Below, in pieces: positions 54,137-62,875 of a stretch of 64,000 bases of DNA. Under the pieces are notes generated by a model that saw nothing but the letters and a program-made list of their open reading frames with translations, made no database searches and had not been told where the DNA came from. The position numbers and the translations under genes were made by a program. Each line of letters starts with the position of its first letter. The stretch's first letter is position 1. This stretch comes from Gemmatimonadota bacterium. GTDB taxonomy: Bacteria > Gemmatimonadota > Gemmatimonadetes > Gemmatimonadales > Gemmatimonadaceae. Location: contig JAQBPX010000027.1 in NCBI GenBank assembly GCA_028287305.1, forward strand, positions 62,001 through 126,000, given 5' to 3'.

Positions 54137-54287
54137 CGCGGACTGAAGAGCGGATCTCCGCGGATACGACAGCAGAAGCGGTTTGATGACTGCGAGGACC
54201 TATCGGTGCGAGATGACCCGATGGGTGTGCCGTTCCAAAAGTTCAGCCGCTGTCGCAGTCTCCGCGCATTCCGCTCTTCAGTCCGCG
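54137..54287 (+). repeat. Long inverted repeat in the mutase-fmdB gap
   Basis: The 306-nt space 54102-54407 has no convincing gene. CGCGGACTGAAGAGCGGA (54137-54154) is a perfect 18-bp inverted copy of 54270-54287, and inside it GACTGCGA (54188-54195) pairs with TCGCAGTC (54253-54260). GCGGATCTC occurs twice at the left arm. The short open frames crossing this region lack recognisable features. Confidence 0.75.
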
Positions 54288-54305
54288 CTATCCGCGCGTA
54301 CCGCA

Positions 54306-54335
54306 GCCCGCGCGACGGCCCGCGCGACGGCCCGC
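54306..54335 (+). repeat. Tandem 12-mer GCCCGCGCGACG
   Basis: Two exact adjacent copies (54306-54317 and 54318-54329) and a partial third, just downstream of the long inverted repeat. Confidence 0.7.
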
Positions 54336-54407
54336 ACAGCGCTTGTAGGCCACGGCCAGCGCGACTAACTTGTGCGGGCGCCTCCTCCTTGTCTAAGTCA
54401 TAGCCTC

Positions 54408-54848
54408 ATGCCGACTTACGAGTACCGTTGTCCTGACGGTCACGAGTTCGAAAAGTTCTGGCGGTCGATCAGCTCCGCACAGCCCGACGTCCCCTGTCCG
54501 GTGTGCGGCAAGCTCGGAGAGCGCCAGCTCTCGGCGTCGGGGTTCGCGTTCAAGGGATCAGGCTTCTATCTCACGGACTACGGCAAGAACGCGCATCGGG
54601 GAACGGGCACGCCTACGGGCACGTCACCGGCTTCCGAGGGCGCATCCGCCAAGGGCGAGAAGTCCGGCGGCGAGGGGAAGTCGGGTGAAGGCAGCTCGAC
54701 GTCCGAGGGCAGTTCGAAGTCCGACAGCAGCTCGAAGTCCGAGGGCAAGTCGGGCGGCGAGTCCACGGCTCCCGCCGCAAAGCCGGCCGAGTCGGCACCG
54801 AAGCCCGCGGCTTCGCCGAAGCCCGCGAAGGGCGGCTCGGACTCCTGA
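54408..54848 (+). CDS. FmdB-family zinc-ribbon protein with disordered tail
   Basis: A 146-aa protein. Residues 1-45 form the FmdB-type zinc ribbon (MPTYEYRCPDGHEFEKFWRS, then PCPVCGKLGERQLS). The usual first C-x2-C knuckle is reduced to one Cys followed by GH, so a His may complete the site. Residues 60-146 are a Ser/Lys/Gly then Ala/Pro/Lys low-complexity tail (repeated KSGGEGKSG and SSKS units), clearly disordered. A -10-like TAAGTC lies 8 nt before the ATG with TTGTGC 18 nt upstream. Its stop overlaps argS. Function unknown; family members are often linked to regulation. Confidence 0.85.
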   Translation: MPTYEYRCPDGHEFEKFWRSISSAQPDVPCPVCGKLGERQLSASGFAFKGSGFYLTDYGKNAHRGTGTPTGTSPASEGASAKGEKSGGEGKSGEGSSTSEGSSKSDSSSKSEGKSGGESTAPAAKPAESAPKPAASPKPAKGGSDS

Positions 54849-56491
54849 TGTCGACCGCCGACCAGCTGCGCGCCGAGCTCGCGCGCGCGGCCCGCGCGCT
54901 CGGCGCGCCTCCCGACGTGGCGCCGATCCTCGAGCGCCCGCGCGACCCCGCATTCGGCGACTGGACCAGCAACATCGCGATGGTGCTCGCGCGTCCACTC
55001 GGGCGCAAGCCGCGGGATGTCGCGGAGTCGCTGGTGCAGTCGCTCGACCTCGCGGCCGGCGGCATCAGGTCCACCGAGATCGCGGGACCGGGGTTCATCA
55101 ACTTCCGGCTGGAAACCGGAACGCTCGCGGGCGTCCTGCCGGTGATCCTCAAGCAGGACGCGGCGTTCGGTCGCTCGGTAGTTGGGGCGGGGAAGAAGGT
55201 GAACGTGGAGTTCGTCTCGGCGAATCCCACCGGCCCGCTGCACGTGGGACACGGGCGCCAGGCCGCGCTCGGCGACGCGATTTCCGCGTTGCTCGAGGTC
55301 ACCGGCTGGAGCGTGTCGCGTGAGTTCTACTACAACGACGCCGGCGTCCAGATCGCGAACCTGGCGCTGAGCACGCAGGCGCGCGTGCGCGACCTGGCTG
55401 GTGAGGCCACCGACGTTCCCGAGGGCGGCTATCACGGGGAGTACATCCGCGAGATCGCCGAGCGGTACGTCGAGACGTATCCGGCCGACGCGCACGGCGA
55501 TGACCTCGACCAGCTCCGCCGTTTCTCGGTGCAGGAGCTGCGCAAGGAGCAGGATCGCGACCTGCAGGCGTTCGGCGTCCAGTTCCAGACCTACTTCCTC
55601 GAGTCGTCGCTCTACGAGAACGGCGCCGTGGATCGCACCGTGCGCGCGCTCGTGGACGGCGGCAAGACCTACGAGAAGGACGGCGCGCTGTGGCTCTGCA
55701 CCACGGCCTACGGCGACGACAAGGACCGCGTGATGCGCAAGTCAGACGGCACGTTCACGTACTTCGTGCCCGACGTCGCCTATCACGTCACGAAGTGGGA
55801 GCGCGGCTTCGCGCGCGCCATCAACGTGCAGGGCGCCGACCATCACAGCACCGTGACGCGCGTGCGCGCCGGGCTGCAGGCCATCGGCATGGGGATTCCC
55901 GAGGGCTATCCCGACTACGTGCTGCACCAGATGGTGACGGTCATGAAGGCGGGCGAGGAGGTCAAGATCTCCAAGCGCGCGGGCTCCTACGTCACCGTGC
56001 GCGACCTGATCGACGAAGTGGGCCGCGACGCGGTGCGCTACTTCTTCCTGATGCGGAAGGGGGACTCGCAGCTGGTGTTCGACGTGGACCTCGCGCGCTC
56101 GCAGAGCGAGGAGAACCCGATCTACTACCTGCAGATGCAGCACGCGCGCATGTGCGGCATCTTCCGGAATGGCGGGATCGCCGCGCATGAGATCTCCGCT
56201 GACGGCGTGGACCTCTCGGTGCTCGGCGAGCCGGAGGAGCAGGAGTTGGTGAAGGCGCTGGCGGACTATCCGGCGCTGCTGGTGAATGCCGCGCAGGCGC
56301 TCGAGCCGCACCGCCTGGCGGGGTACCTCCAGGAGACCGCCGCGAAGGCGAGCAAGTGGTACCACAAGCACCACGTGCTCGACGAGCCGGAGCCGATCTT
56401 CAAGGCACGCCTGGTCCTCGCGCGCGCCACGCAGGTGGTGTTGCGAAATGGACTCGCGATCCTTGGAGTGGACGCGCCGGAGAGGATGTAG
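54848..56491 (+). CDS. argS: Arginyl-tRNA synthetase
   Basis: A 547-aa class I synthetase. The N-terminal Add-1 domain (residues about 1-85) is followed by the HIGH motif in SANPTGPLHVGHGRQA and the catalytic domain with EFYYNDAGVQI. The KMSKS-equivalent region reads KISKRAGSYVTVRDL. The C-terminal DALR anticodon domain starts near NPIYYLQMQHARM. The KISKR variant keeps the second lysine, as in some ArgRS. The ATG shares its A with the fmdB stop. Confidence 0.96.
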   Translation: MSTADQLRAELARAARALGAPPDVAPILERPRDPAFGDWTSNIAMVLARPLGRKPRDVAESLVQSLDLAAGGIRSTEIAGPGFINFRLETGTLAGVLPVILKQDAAFGRSVVGAGKKVNVEFVSANPTGPLHVGHGRQAALGDAISALLEVTGWSVSREFYYNDAGVQIANLALSTQARVRDLAGEATDVPEGGYHGEYIREIAERYVETYPADAHGDDLDQLRRFSVQELRKEQDRDLQAFGVQFQTYFLESSLYENGAVDRTVRALVDGGKTYEKDGALWLCTTAYGDDKDRVMRKSDGTFTYFVPDVAYHVTKWERGFARAINVQGADHHSTVTRVRAGLQAIGMGIPEGYPDYVLHQMVTVMKAGEEVKISKRAGSYVTVRDLIDEVGRDAVRYFFLMRKGDSQLVFDVDLARSQSEENPIYYLQMQHARMCGIFRNGGIAAHEISADGVDLSVLGEPEEQELVKALADYPALLVNAAQALEPHRLAGYLQETAAKASKWYHKHHVLDEPEPIFKARLVLARATQVVLRNGLAILGVDAPERM

Positions 56492-56542
56492 CAGGGCAGT
56501 AATGCAATCATGCAGTCCTGAGCCCCCCAGACCCGTGCTCCC

Positions 56543-57460
56543 GTGCCCCTTTTAGTCGTTGGTTCCGTGGCCCTCGACTCCATCGAGACGCCCTTCGGCA
56601 AGGCCGACCTGGTCCTCGGTGGATCGGGCACCTTCTTCTCCGCGTCGGCCAGCCACTTCACGCCCGTGCAGCTGGTGGGCGTGGTCGGCTCCGACTATCC
56701 GCTCGAGAAGCTCGACGCGCTCGCGCAGCGCGGCGTGGACCTCGCCGGCGTCGAGCACGCTGAGGGCGCGAGCTTCCGCTGGCGCGGTCGCTACCGCCAC
56801 GACCTCAACGTGGCGGAGACGCTCGAGACCCACCTCGGCGTGTTCTCGCACTTCAGTCCCAAGATCCCGCCGCAGTTCCTCGATGCGCCCTTCGTGTTCC
56901 TCGCGAACATCGACCCGCGGCTGCAGGTCGACGTGCTCAACCAGGTGCAGCGCCCGCGCTTCGTGGCGTGCGACACGATGAACTTCTGGATCGAGAGCCG
57001 CCGCCCCGAGCTCGTGCAGCTGCTCGGCAAGGTGGATGCGATCACGCTGAACGATGGCGAGGCGCGCCAGCTGACCGAGCACGCGAACCTCGTGAAGGCC
57101 GCGCGCTGGATCATGAAGCAGGGCCCGAAGATCGTCATCATCAAGAAGGGAGAGCACGGCGCGTTCATGTTCATGAACGACTCGATCTTCTTCGCGCCCG
57201 CCTATCCGCTCGAGGACGTGTTCGATCCCACCGGCGCGGGTGACTCCTTCGCCGGCGGCTTCATGGGCTACCTGGCAAAGACGGGCGACCTCTCCGAGGC
57301 GAACCTGAGACGCGCCGTGGTGTATGGCTCGGCCATGGGCTCCTTTGCCGTCGAGAAGTTCTCCATCGATCGCATCCTCGAGATCGGTCCCGGCGAGATC
57401 GCCGAGCGCGTGGCGCGCATCCGGCAGCTCGTGTCCTTCGACCAGGAGCCGGCCGAGTGA
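56543..57460 (+). CDS. PfkB-family sugar/nucleoside kinase
   Basis: A 305-aa ribokinase-fold kinase. It has the N-terminal VVGSVALDSIETPFG, LGGSGTFFSASASHF (substrate glycines) and the C-terminal DPTGAGDSFAGGFMGYL with the catalytic Asp. Inserted strands such as RWRGRYRHDLNVAETLETHLGVF form the lid. The substrate cannot be read from sequence; adenosine, inosine or ribose are possibilities suggested by coupling to purM. GTG start; a 51-nt gap separates it from argS, and its stop overlaps purM. Confidence 0.85.
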   Translation: MPLLVVGSVALDSIETPFGKADLVLGGSGTFFSASASHFTPVQLVGVVGSDYPLEKLDALAQRGVDLAGVEHAEGASFRWRGRYRHDLNVAETLETHLGVFSHFSPKIPPQFLDAPFVFLANIDPRLQVDVLNQVQRPRFVACDTMNFWIESRRPELVQLLGKVDAITLNDGEARQLTEHANLVKAARWIMKQGPKIVIIKKGEHGAFMFMNDSIFFAPAYPLEDVFDPTGAGDSFAGGFMGYLAKTGDLSEANLRRAVVYGSAMGSFAVEKFSIDRILEIGPGEIAERVARIRQLVSFDQEPAE

Positions 57461-58497
57461 GCCAGGCGCCGCTCAGCTATGCCGACGCCGGCGTCGACCT
57501 GCACGAGGCCGACGACGCGAAGGGCCGGCTGAAGGCGCTGGTCGAGAGCACCATGACGGCGGGCGCCCGCGGCGCATTCGGCGGCTTCGGCGGCATGTTC
57601 CGCGTTCCAGCCGGACTCCGGGCTCCCCTCCTCGTGTCGAGCGCCGATGGCGTGGGCACCAAGGTCAAGGTCGCCATCGAGGCGGGTCGCCACGGCACGG
57701 TGGGGCACGACCTCGTGAACCACTGCGTGAACGACATCCTGGTGCAGGGCGCCACGCCGCTCTTCTTCCTCGACTACGTGGCGTTCGGCAAGCTGGACGC
57801 GGCCGTGGTCGAGCAGGTCGTGTCCGGCGTCGCGGCCGGCTGCCGCGAGAACGGGTGCGCCCTGGTGGGCGGCGAGACCGCGGAGATGCCGAGCGTCTAC
57901 ACGCCCCCGGATTACGACCTGGCGGGGTTCATCGTCGGCATAGTGGAAGAAGATGCAGTGCTGGGTGCGGACCGGGTGGTCGAGGGCGACGTGCTCGTCG
58001 CCCTCGCGAGCAGCGGCCTCCATACCAACGGCTACTCGCTCGCGCGCCGGATCGTGAGCGAGCGCATGGGCCTTGGCCCTGGCGACGCGTTTCCGGGGGA
58101 GCAGGAGAGTACGGCCAGTGTGATGTTGCGCACACACCGTTCCTACCTTTCGGCGGTACGATCAATGCTGTCGAGGATTCACGCGATGGCGCACATTACC
58201 GGGGGTGGGCTTCCCGGCAACCTGAATCGCGTGCTGCCTCCGGCCATGGATGCGATGGTCGATGCATCCACGTGGCAGGTGCCCAACCTGTTCGTGCAGT
58301 TGCAGCGCGCGGGTGGAGTCGCTCGCGATGAGATGTTCCGCACGTTCAACATGGGGGCGGGCATGATCGTGATCTGCGCCGAGGCGGATGCCGACGCGGT
58401 GATCGCGAGTGCGGCTGCCTCCGCCGTTCCCGCATGGCGCGCCGGCACGATCGTGCGCGGCAGCGGAGTCGTTCACATCAGCCAGGAGTCAGCATGA
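57457..58497 (+). CDS. purM: Phosphoribosylformylglycinamidine cyclo-ligase PurM
   Basis: A 346-aa AIR synthetase closing the imidazole ring in purine synthesis. Motifs: LSYADAGVDLHEADDAK, FGGFGGMFRVP, LVSSADGVGTKVKVAIEAG, HDLVNHCVNDILVQGATPLFFLDY, CALVGGETAEMPSVY and the C-terminal HITGGGLPGNLNRVLP and FNMGAGMIVI. The GTG start overlaps the PfkB kinase stop (GTGA), and its stop overlaps the start of an outer-membrane-type protein gene. Confidence 0.97.
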   Translation: MSQAPLSYADAGVDLHEADDAKGRLKALVESTMTAGARGAFGGFGGMFRVPAGLRAPLLVSSADGVGTKVKVAIEAGRHGTVGHDLVNHCVNDILVQGATPLFFLDYVAFGKLDAAVVEQVVSGVAAGCRENGCALVGGETAEMPSVYTPPDYDLAGFIVGIVEEDAVLGADRVVEGDVLVALASSGLHTNGYSLARRIVSERMGLGPGDAFPGEQESTASVMLRTHRSYLSAVRSMLSRIHAMAHITGGGLPGNLNRVLPPAMDAMVDASTWQVPNLFVQLQRAGGVARDEMFRTFNMGAGMIVICAEADADAVIASAAASAVPAWRAGTIVRGSGVVHISQESA

Positions 58498-59489
58498 AGG
58501 TATCTCGTCTGTTCGTCGCGTCGGCACTCGTCGTCGTCGCGTCCTCTGCCGCGCACGCCCAGTCGTCGCAGTGCCCGTCCGGGGCTCCCCTGAGCAATGC
58601 CCAGGTTTCCCAGGACGCGTGCCAGCAGGCAGTGGACCTCTATCAGTACATGTCGGCGCAGCTCGGCACGGCGATCGCCGGTGGCAACGCCACGCTCGGC
58701 CAGGGCGGCACCATGGGCGGGCTCGGGCACTTCTCGATCGGCGTGCGAGTGAACGCGGTCGCGGGCACGCTGCCGCAGGTGGACAAGTTCACGCAGAGCC
58801 CGAACGGCGCGCAGAAGCAGACCCTGCCCACCGAGGACAACAAGCCGGTCCCGATGCCGACCGTGGACGCCGCCTTCGGCATCTTCAAGGGCATCCCGCT
58901 CGGCCTCACGAACGTCGGCGGCATCGACCTGCTCGTGAACGCCGCGTATGCCCAGGACATCTCCGGCAACAACGTCGCGCTCACGGTGAACGGCTCCAAG
59001 TACAAGTTCGGCTTCGGCGCGCGCCTCGGCCTGCTCCAGGAGTCACTCCTCGTGCCGGGCGTGTCCGTCACCTACCTCAAGCGCGACCTGCCCGAGATCA
59101 ACATCATCGGCACGTCGGGCAATGACGAGCTCACGGTCCGGAACCTGAACATCAAGACCACCGCCTGGCGCCTGGTCGCGAGCAAGAGCCTCGTGATCTT
59201 CGGCCTCGCGGTCGGCGTCGGCAAGGACAAGTACGACCAGTCGGCGCTCGTGCACGCGAAGTTCTCACAGGGCCTGCAGACCGCCACGTCGAGCGACGTG
59301 TCCCTCACGCAGGTCCTCGATCGCACGAACGTGTTCGCCGACCTCTCGCTCAACCTCCCGATCTTCAAGCTCGTCGGCGAGATCGGCCAGGTGAGCGGTG
59401 GAAGCGTGCCCACGTACAACAGTTTCGCGAACAAGGCCGCGGATGCCTCGCGCGTCTACGGTTCGGTGGGCCTCCGCCTTTCCTGGTAA
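58494..59489 (+). CDS. Predicted outer-membrane protein, unknown function
   Basis: A 331-aa secreted protein. The signal peptide MKVSRLFVASALVVVASSAA ends near AHAQ. The mature part has a Cys pair (QCPSG, DACQQAV), then amphipathic strands alternating with Gly/Asn turns (GHFSIGVRVNAVAG, YKFGFGARLGLLQES, VFADLSLNLPIFKLVGEIG) and a terminal strand SVGLRLSW ending in an aromatic residue, as in barrel proteins. No family recognised. It sits, unexpectedly, between purM and ribD with a 4-nt overlap and a 4-nt gap. Confidence 0.7.
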   Translation: MKVSRLFVASALVVVASSAAHAQSSQCPSGAPLSNAQVSQDACQQAVDLYQYMSAQLGTAIAGGNATLGQGGTMGGLGHFSIGVRVNAVAGTLPQVDKFTQSPNGAQKQTLPTEDNKPVPMPTVDAAFGIFKGIPLGLTNVGGIDLLVNAAYAQDISGNNVALTVNGSKYKFGFGARLGLLQESLLVPGVSVTYLKRDLPEINIIGTSGNDELTVRNLNIKTTAWRLVASKSLVIFGLAVGVGKDKYDQSALVHAKFSQGLQTATSSDVSLTQVLDRTNVFADLSLNLPIFKLVGEIGQVSGGSVPTYNSFANKAADASRVYGSVGLRLSW

Positions 59490-59493
59490 TGGC

Positions 59494-60600
59494 ATGAGCC
59501 AGGCGACGCGCGCGGTGGAGGCGGACCTTCGCTTCCTCCGTCGCGCCGTCGTGCTGGCCGCACGGGGATGGGGACAGGCGGCGCCGAACCCAATGGTCGG
59601 CGCCGTCGTCGTGCGTGAGGGCGTGGTGGTCGGCGAGGGCTGGCATACCCGCTACGGCAACGCGCACGCGGAAGTCGAGGCCCTCGCACGCGCGGGCGAG
59701 GCCGCTCGCGGCGCTTACGCCTACGTCTCGCTCGAGCCGTGCAACCACCACGGCAAGCAGCCACCGTGCACGGCCGCACTCATCGCCGCCGGCGTGGCGC
59801 GCGTGATCGTGGCGGCGCGCGATCCCAATCCGAAGGCGAGCGGCGGCATCGAGCGGCTGCGCCAGGCGGGCGTGCGCGTGGACGTGATCGAGTTGCCCGA
59901 GGCGCACGAGATCAATGCGCCATTCTTCCACGCATTCGCCGGCCACGAGCGCCCCTTCATCACGCTCAAGCTCGCGCTCTCGAGCGAGGGCGCGGTCGCG
60001 ATGCCCGGCGACGAGCGACGCTGGCTGAGCGGTCCCGAGTCTCGCGCCGAGGTCCACCGGCAGCGCGCCGACGCGGACGCGGTCGCCGTGGGCATCGGCA
60101 CGGCGCTCGCAGACGATCCCGAGCTCACCGTGCGCGACGCGCCGCCCCCGCGCGTGCCTCCCACGCGCGTGGTATTCGACCGGGCCGCGCGCCTTCCTCC
60201 CGGCTCGCGGCTGGCTCGCACCGCCCGCGACCTGCCGGTGCTGGTGCTCGCCGAGACACCGGATCCCCAGGGTCGCGCCGCACTCGAGGCGCTCGGCGTT
60301 ACCGTGCTGGCCTCTTCGGGCCTGCCAGGGGCCCTGCGAGCCCTGCGGGATCGTGGCATCCGCCACCTGTATGTCGAGGGTGGGGCTCGACTTGCCCGTG
60401 CGCTGCTGGATGCCGCCGTGGTGGACCGGCTCGTTATCTTTCAGTCCTCGGTCACGCTCGGCCAGGGGGCACTTTCTCCCTTTCCCGGCGACTGGCCGGA
60501 ATGGGCGGCGCGGCTCCCAGTCGTGGCGCAGGCGACGTTCGGAGGGGACGAGATGACCATCTACGATCTGGAGCGGGCGCGGTGTTCACCGGCCTCGTAG
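59494..60600 (+). CDS. ribD: Bifunctional riboflavin deaminase-reductase RibD
   Basis: A 368-aa enzyme for two successive riboflavin steps. The N-terminal deaminase domain (residues about 10-150) has the zinc motif HAEVEAL and EPCNHHGKQPPC. The C-terminal reductase (from about 155) has FITLKLALSSEGAVA and LYVEGGARLARALLD. The ATG is 4 nt after the outer-membrane gene stop. No FMN riboswitch precedes it, since the upstream space is too short. It overlaps ribE by 19 nt. Confidence 0.96.
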   Translation: MSQATRAVEADLRFLRRAVVLAARGWGQAAPNPMVGAVVVREGVVVGEGWHTRYGNAHAEVEALARAGEAARGAYAYVSLEPCNHHGKQPPCTAALIAAGVARVIVAARDPNPKASGGIERLRQAGVRVDVIELPEAHEINAPFFHAFAGHERPFITLKLALSSEGAVAMPGDERRWLSGPESRAEVHRQRADADAVAVGIGTALADDPELTVRDAPPPRVPPTRVVFDRAARLPPGSRLARTARDLPVLVLAETPDPQGRAALEALGVTVLASSGLPGALRALRDRGIRHLYVEGGARLARALLDAAVVDRLVIFQSSVTLGQGALSPFPGDWPEWAARLPVVAQATFGGDEMTIYDLERARCSPAS

Positions 60601-61178
60601 ACGCCACGGGCGTCATCGAGCGGGTGACGCAGTCTCACGCAGGCCGCGAATTCCGCATCCGCTGCGCGTATGAGGGGCTCACCGACGGCGAGAGCATCGC
60701 CGTGAATGGGGTCTGCCTCACCGTGCGCGAGCGCGGCACGGGATGGTTCGACTGCGCCGCCGTCGTCACCACCCTCGGCCGCACCACGCTCGGGGACTGG
60801 GAGGCGGGACGCGCGGTGAACCTCGAGCGCGCGATGCGCCTCGGAGACCGCATGGGTGGGCACATGGTGCTCGGCCACGTGGACGGAGTCGCGCGGGTGG
60901 AGCGCGTGCAGCAGGACGAGGACGCCACGCTGGTGGACCTCGTGCTTCCGTCGGAGCTCTCCGAGCTGATGGTGCCGCATGGCTCGCTCACCGTCGATGG
61001 CGTGAGCCTCACGGTGAACGCGCTGCCGGCGCCGGAGCGAGTGCAGTTGTCATTGATCGAGTTCACGCGGCGGCACACGACCCTCGGCGCGCTGTCCGAG
61101 GGAGACGCGGTGCACGTCGAGGCCGACGTCGTCGGCAAGTACGTACAGCGACTGGTCGCGCCGTACCTGGCGCGCTGA
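60582..61178 (+). CDS. ribE: Riboflavin synthase (alpha subunit)
   Basis: A 198-aa enzyme dismutating 6,7-dimethyl-8-ribityllumazine to riboflavin. It is a duplicated beta-barrel: the first repeat starts MFTGLVDATGVIERV with SIAVNGVCLTV and the second starts near GGHMVLGHVDGVARV with LTVDGVSLTVNAL. GTG start overlapping ribD. The conserved MFTG start fixes the N-terminus. Confidence 0.96.
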   Translation: MFTGLVDATGVIERVTQSHAGREFRIRCAYEGLTDGESIAVNGVCLTVRERGTGWFDCAAVVTTLGRTTLGDWEAGRAVNLERAMRLGDRMGGHMVLGHVDGVARVERVQQDEDATLVDLVLPSELSELMVPHGSLTVDGVSLTVNALPAPERVQLSLIEFTRRHTTLGALSEGDAVHVEADVVGKYVQRLVAPYLAR

Positions 61179-61181
61179 CAC

Positions 61182-62393
61182 ATGGCATTTTCCACGGTCC
61201 AGCAGGCCATCGACGACATCCGCGCGGGGAAGTTCATCATCGTCGCGGATGACGAGGATCGCGAGAACGAGGGAGACCTCGTCTGCGCGGCATCGCTCGT
61301 CACGCCCGAGATGGTGAACTTCATGATCCGGCAGGCGCGAGGCCTCGTATGTCTTGCCCTCACCGGCGAGCGCGTCGACCAGCTCGGGCTGCCGGCCATG
61401 AGCGAGTCAGGAAACGTCGACGCGTATCGCACCGCCTACACGGTGAGCATCGATGCCTCCACGCGCTTCGGCGTGACCACGGGCATCAGCGCCGCTGATC
61501 GTGCCACCACGATCCAGGTCGCGGTGGATCCGGCGGCGACGCCCGCCGACCTGCATCACGGCGGTCACATTTTTCCGCTGCGCGCACGCGCGGGCGGAGT
61601 GCTGGAACGCGTTGGTCACACCGAGACGGCCGTGGACCTCGCGCGCCTTGCGGGACTCTACCCGGCTGGCGTCATCTGCGAAATTCTCAGCGAGGACGGA
61701 ACGCTGTCGCGCCGCCCCCAGCTCGAGGCGTTCGCCGAGAAGCACCAGCTCGCGTTCATCACGGTCGCGCAGCTCGTGGCGCACCGCCTCCAGAATGAGC
61801 GCCTCGTGCACCGCGTGGCCGAGGCGCGGCTCCCGACCGAGCACGGCATCTGGAAGATCGTCGGCTACCGCAATGACGTGGACGCGCACGAGCACGTGGC
61901 CATCGTCTACGGCGACGTGAGCGACGGTGAGCACGTGCTGGTCCGCATGCATTCCAAGTGCCTCACCGGCGACGTCTTCCACTCGCTGCGCTGCGACTGT
62001 GGGTGGCAGCTCGACACCGCGATGACCATGGTGGCGAAGGAAGGGCGCGGCGTCATCGTGTACCTCGACCAGGAAGGGCGGGGCATCGGCCTGCTGAACA
62101 AGCTCAAGGCGTACCAGCTCCAGGACGCTGGCGCCGACACGGTGGAAGCCAACGAGCAGCTCGGCTTCAAGCCCGACCTGCGCAACTACGGGATCGGCGC
62201 GCAGATCCTGCTGGACCTCGGGCTCAAGTCCATCCGCCCGATCACGAACAACCCTCGCAAGATGGTGGGCCTCGAAGGGTACGGGCTGCAGGTGGAGGAG
62301 CGCGTCTCCATCGAGCAGCCATCGCACGACGAGGTCGCCGGATACCTGCGCACCAAGCGCGAAAAGCTCGGACACATGATCATCGCTTCGTAA
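61182..62393 (+). CDS. ribBA: Bifunctional DHBP synthase / GTP cyclohydrolase II RibBA
   Basis: A 403-aa fusion supplying both precursors of lumazine. Residues 1 to about 200 are dihydroxybutanone-phosphate synthase (VADDEDRENEGDLVCAA, HTETAVDLARLAGL, CEILSEDG). Residues about 205-403 are GTP cyclohydrolase II with zinc cysteines in HSKCLTGDVFHSLRCDCGWQ, then DQEGRGIGLLNKLKAYQLQD and RPITNNPRKMVGLEGYGL. Both domains keep the key residues. It starts 3 nt after ribE and shares a base with ribH. Confidence 0.97.
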   Translation: MAFSTVQQAIDDIRAGKFIIVADDEDRENEGDLVCAASLVTPEMVNFMIRQARGLVCLALTGERVDQLGLPAMSESGNVDAYRTAYTVSIDASTRFGVTTGISAADRATTIQVAVDPAATPADLHHGGHIFPLRARAGGVLERVGHTETAVDLARLAGLYPAGVICEILSEDGTLSRRPQLEAFAEKHQLAFITVAQLVAHRLQNERLVHRVAEARLPTEHGIWKIVGYRNDVDAHEHVAIVYGDVSDGEHVLVRMHSKCLTGDVFHSLRCDCGWQLDTAMTMVAKEGRGVIVYLDQEGRGIGLLNKLKAYQLQDAGADTVEANEQLGFKPDLRNYGIGAQILLDLGLKSIRPITNNPRKMVGLEGYGLQVEERVSIEQPSHDEVAGYLRTKREKLGHMIIAS

Positions 62394-62875
62394 TGGCTGA
62401 ATTCCAGGGAACGCCCGACGGCGACACGCGTCGCTACGTGATCGTCGCCAGTCGGTTCAACGAGTCGATCACCAGCAAGCTGCTCGACGGCGCCACCGAT
62501 TGCCTCGTCCGCCATGGCGCGAAGGCCGGCGACATCGACACCGTCTCGGTGCCGGGCGCATGGGAGCTTCCCGTGATCGCGCGTCGCCTCATGGCGATGG
62601 GCCGCTACGACGCCATCATCGTGGTGGGCGCCGTGATTCGCGGCGACACGCCGCACTTCGACTTCGTGGCCGGCGAGTGCGCACGCGGCCTGATGGACGC
62701 GTCGCTCGAGTTCGAGGTGCCCGTGGGTTTCGGGCTCCTCACCTGCGACAACATGGAGCAGGCGGAAGCGCGCGCCGGTGGCACGCATGGCAACAAGGGG
62801 TGGGACGCAGCCCTCGCCGCGCTCGAGATGAGCGACCTGTTCGACCGGCTGGGCGGCGATGAAGACCAGGCTTGA
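62393..62875 (+). CDS. ribH: 6,7-dimethyl-8-ribityllumazine synthase RibH
   Basis: A 160-aa lumazine synthase. VIVASRFNESITSKLLDGA and VPGAWELPVIARRL bind substrate, and VVGAVIRGDTPHFDFVAGE carries the catalytic-type His and phosphate-binding residues. GFGLLTCDNMEQAEARAG is conserved in the family. It likely assembles into pentamers or a 60-mer shell. The ATG overlaps the ribBA stop (TAATG) and the 3' end overlaps nusB by 17 nt, the common ribH-nusB arrangement. Confidence 0.96.
   Translation: MAEFQGTPDGDTRRYVIVASRFNESITSKLLDGATDCLVRHGAKAGDIDTVSVPGAWELPVIARRLMAMGRYDAIIVVGAVIRGDTPHFDFVAGECARGLMDASLEFEVPVGFGLLTCDNMEQAEARAGGTHGNKGWDAALAALEMSDLFDRLGGDEDQA

Noticed and set aside
54102-54407. Short protein gene in the mutase-fmdB gap (open frames of 61 and about 100 codons)
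   Set aside because: Frames run through inverted and tandem repeats, with no recognisable start context, domain or signal peptide.
59490-61181. FMN riboswitch in the riboflavin gene run
   Set aside because: Intergenic spaces are 3-4 nt or overlaps; no room for an RFN element.
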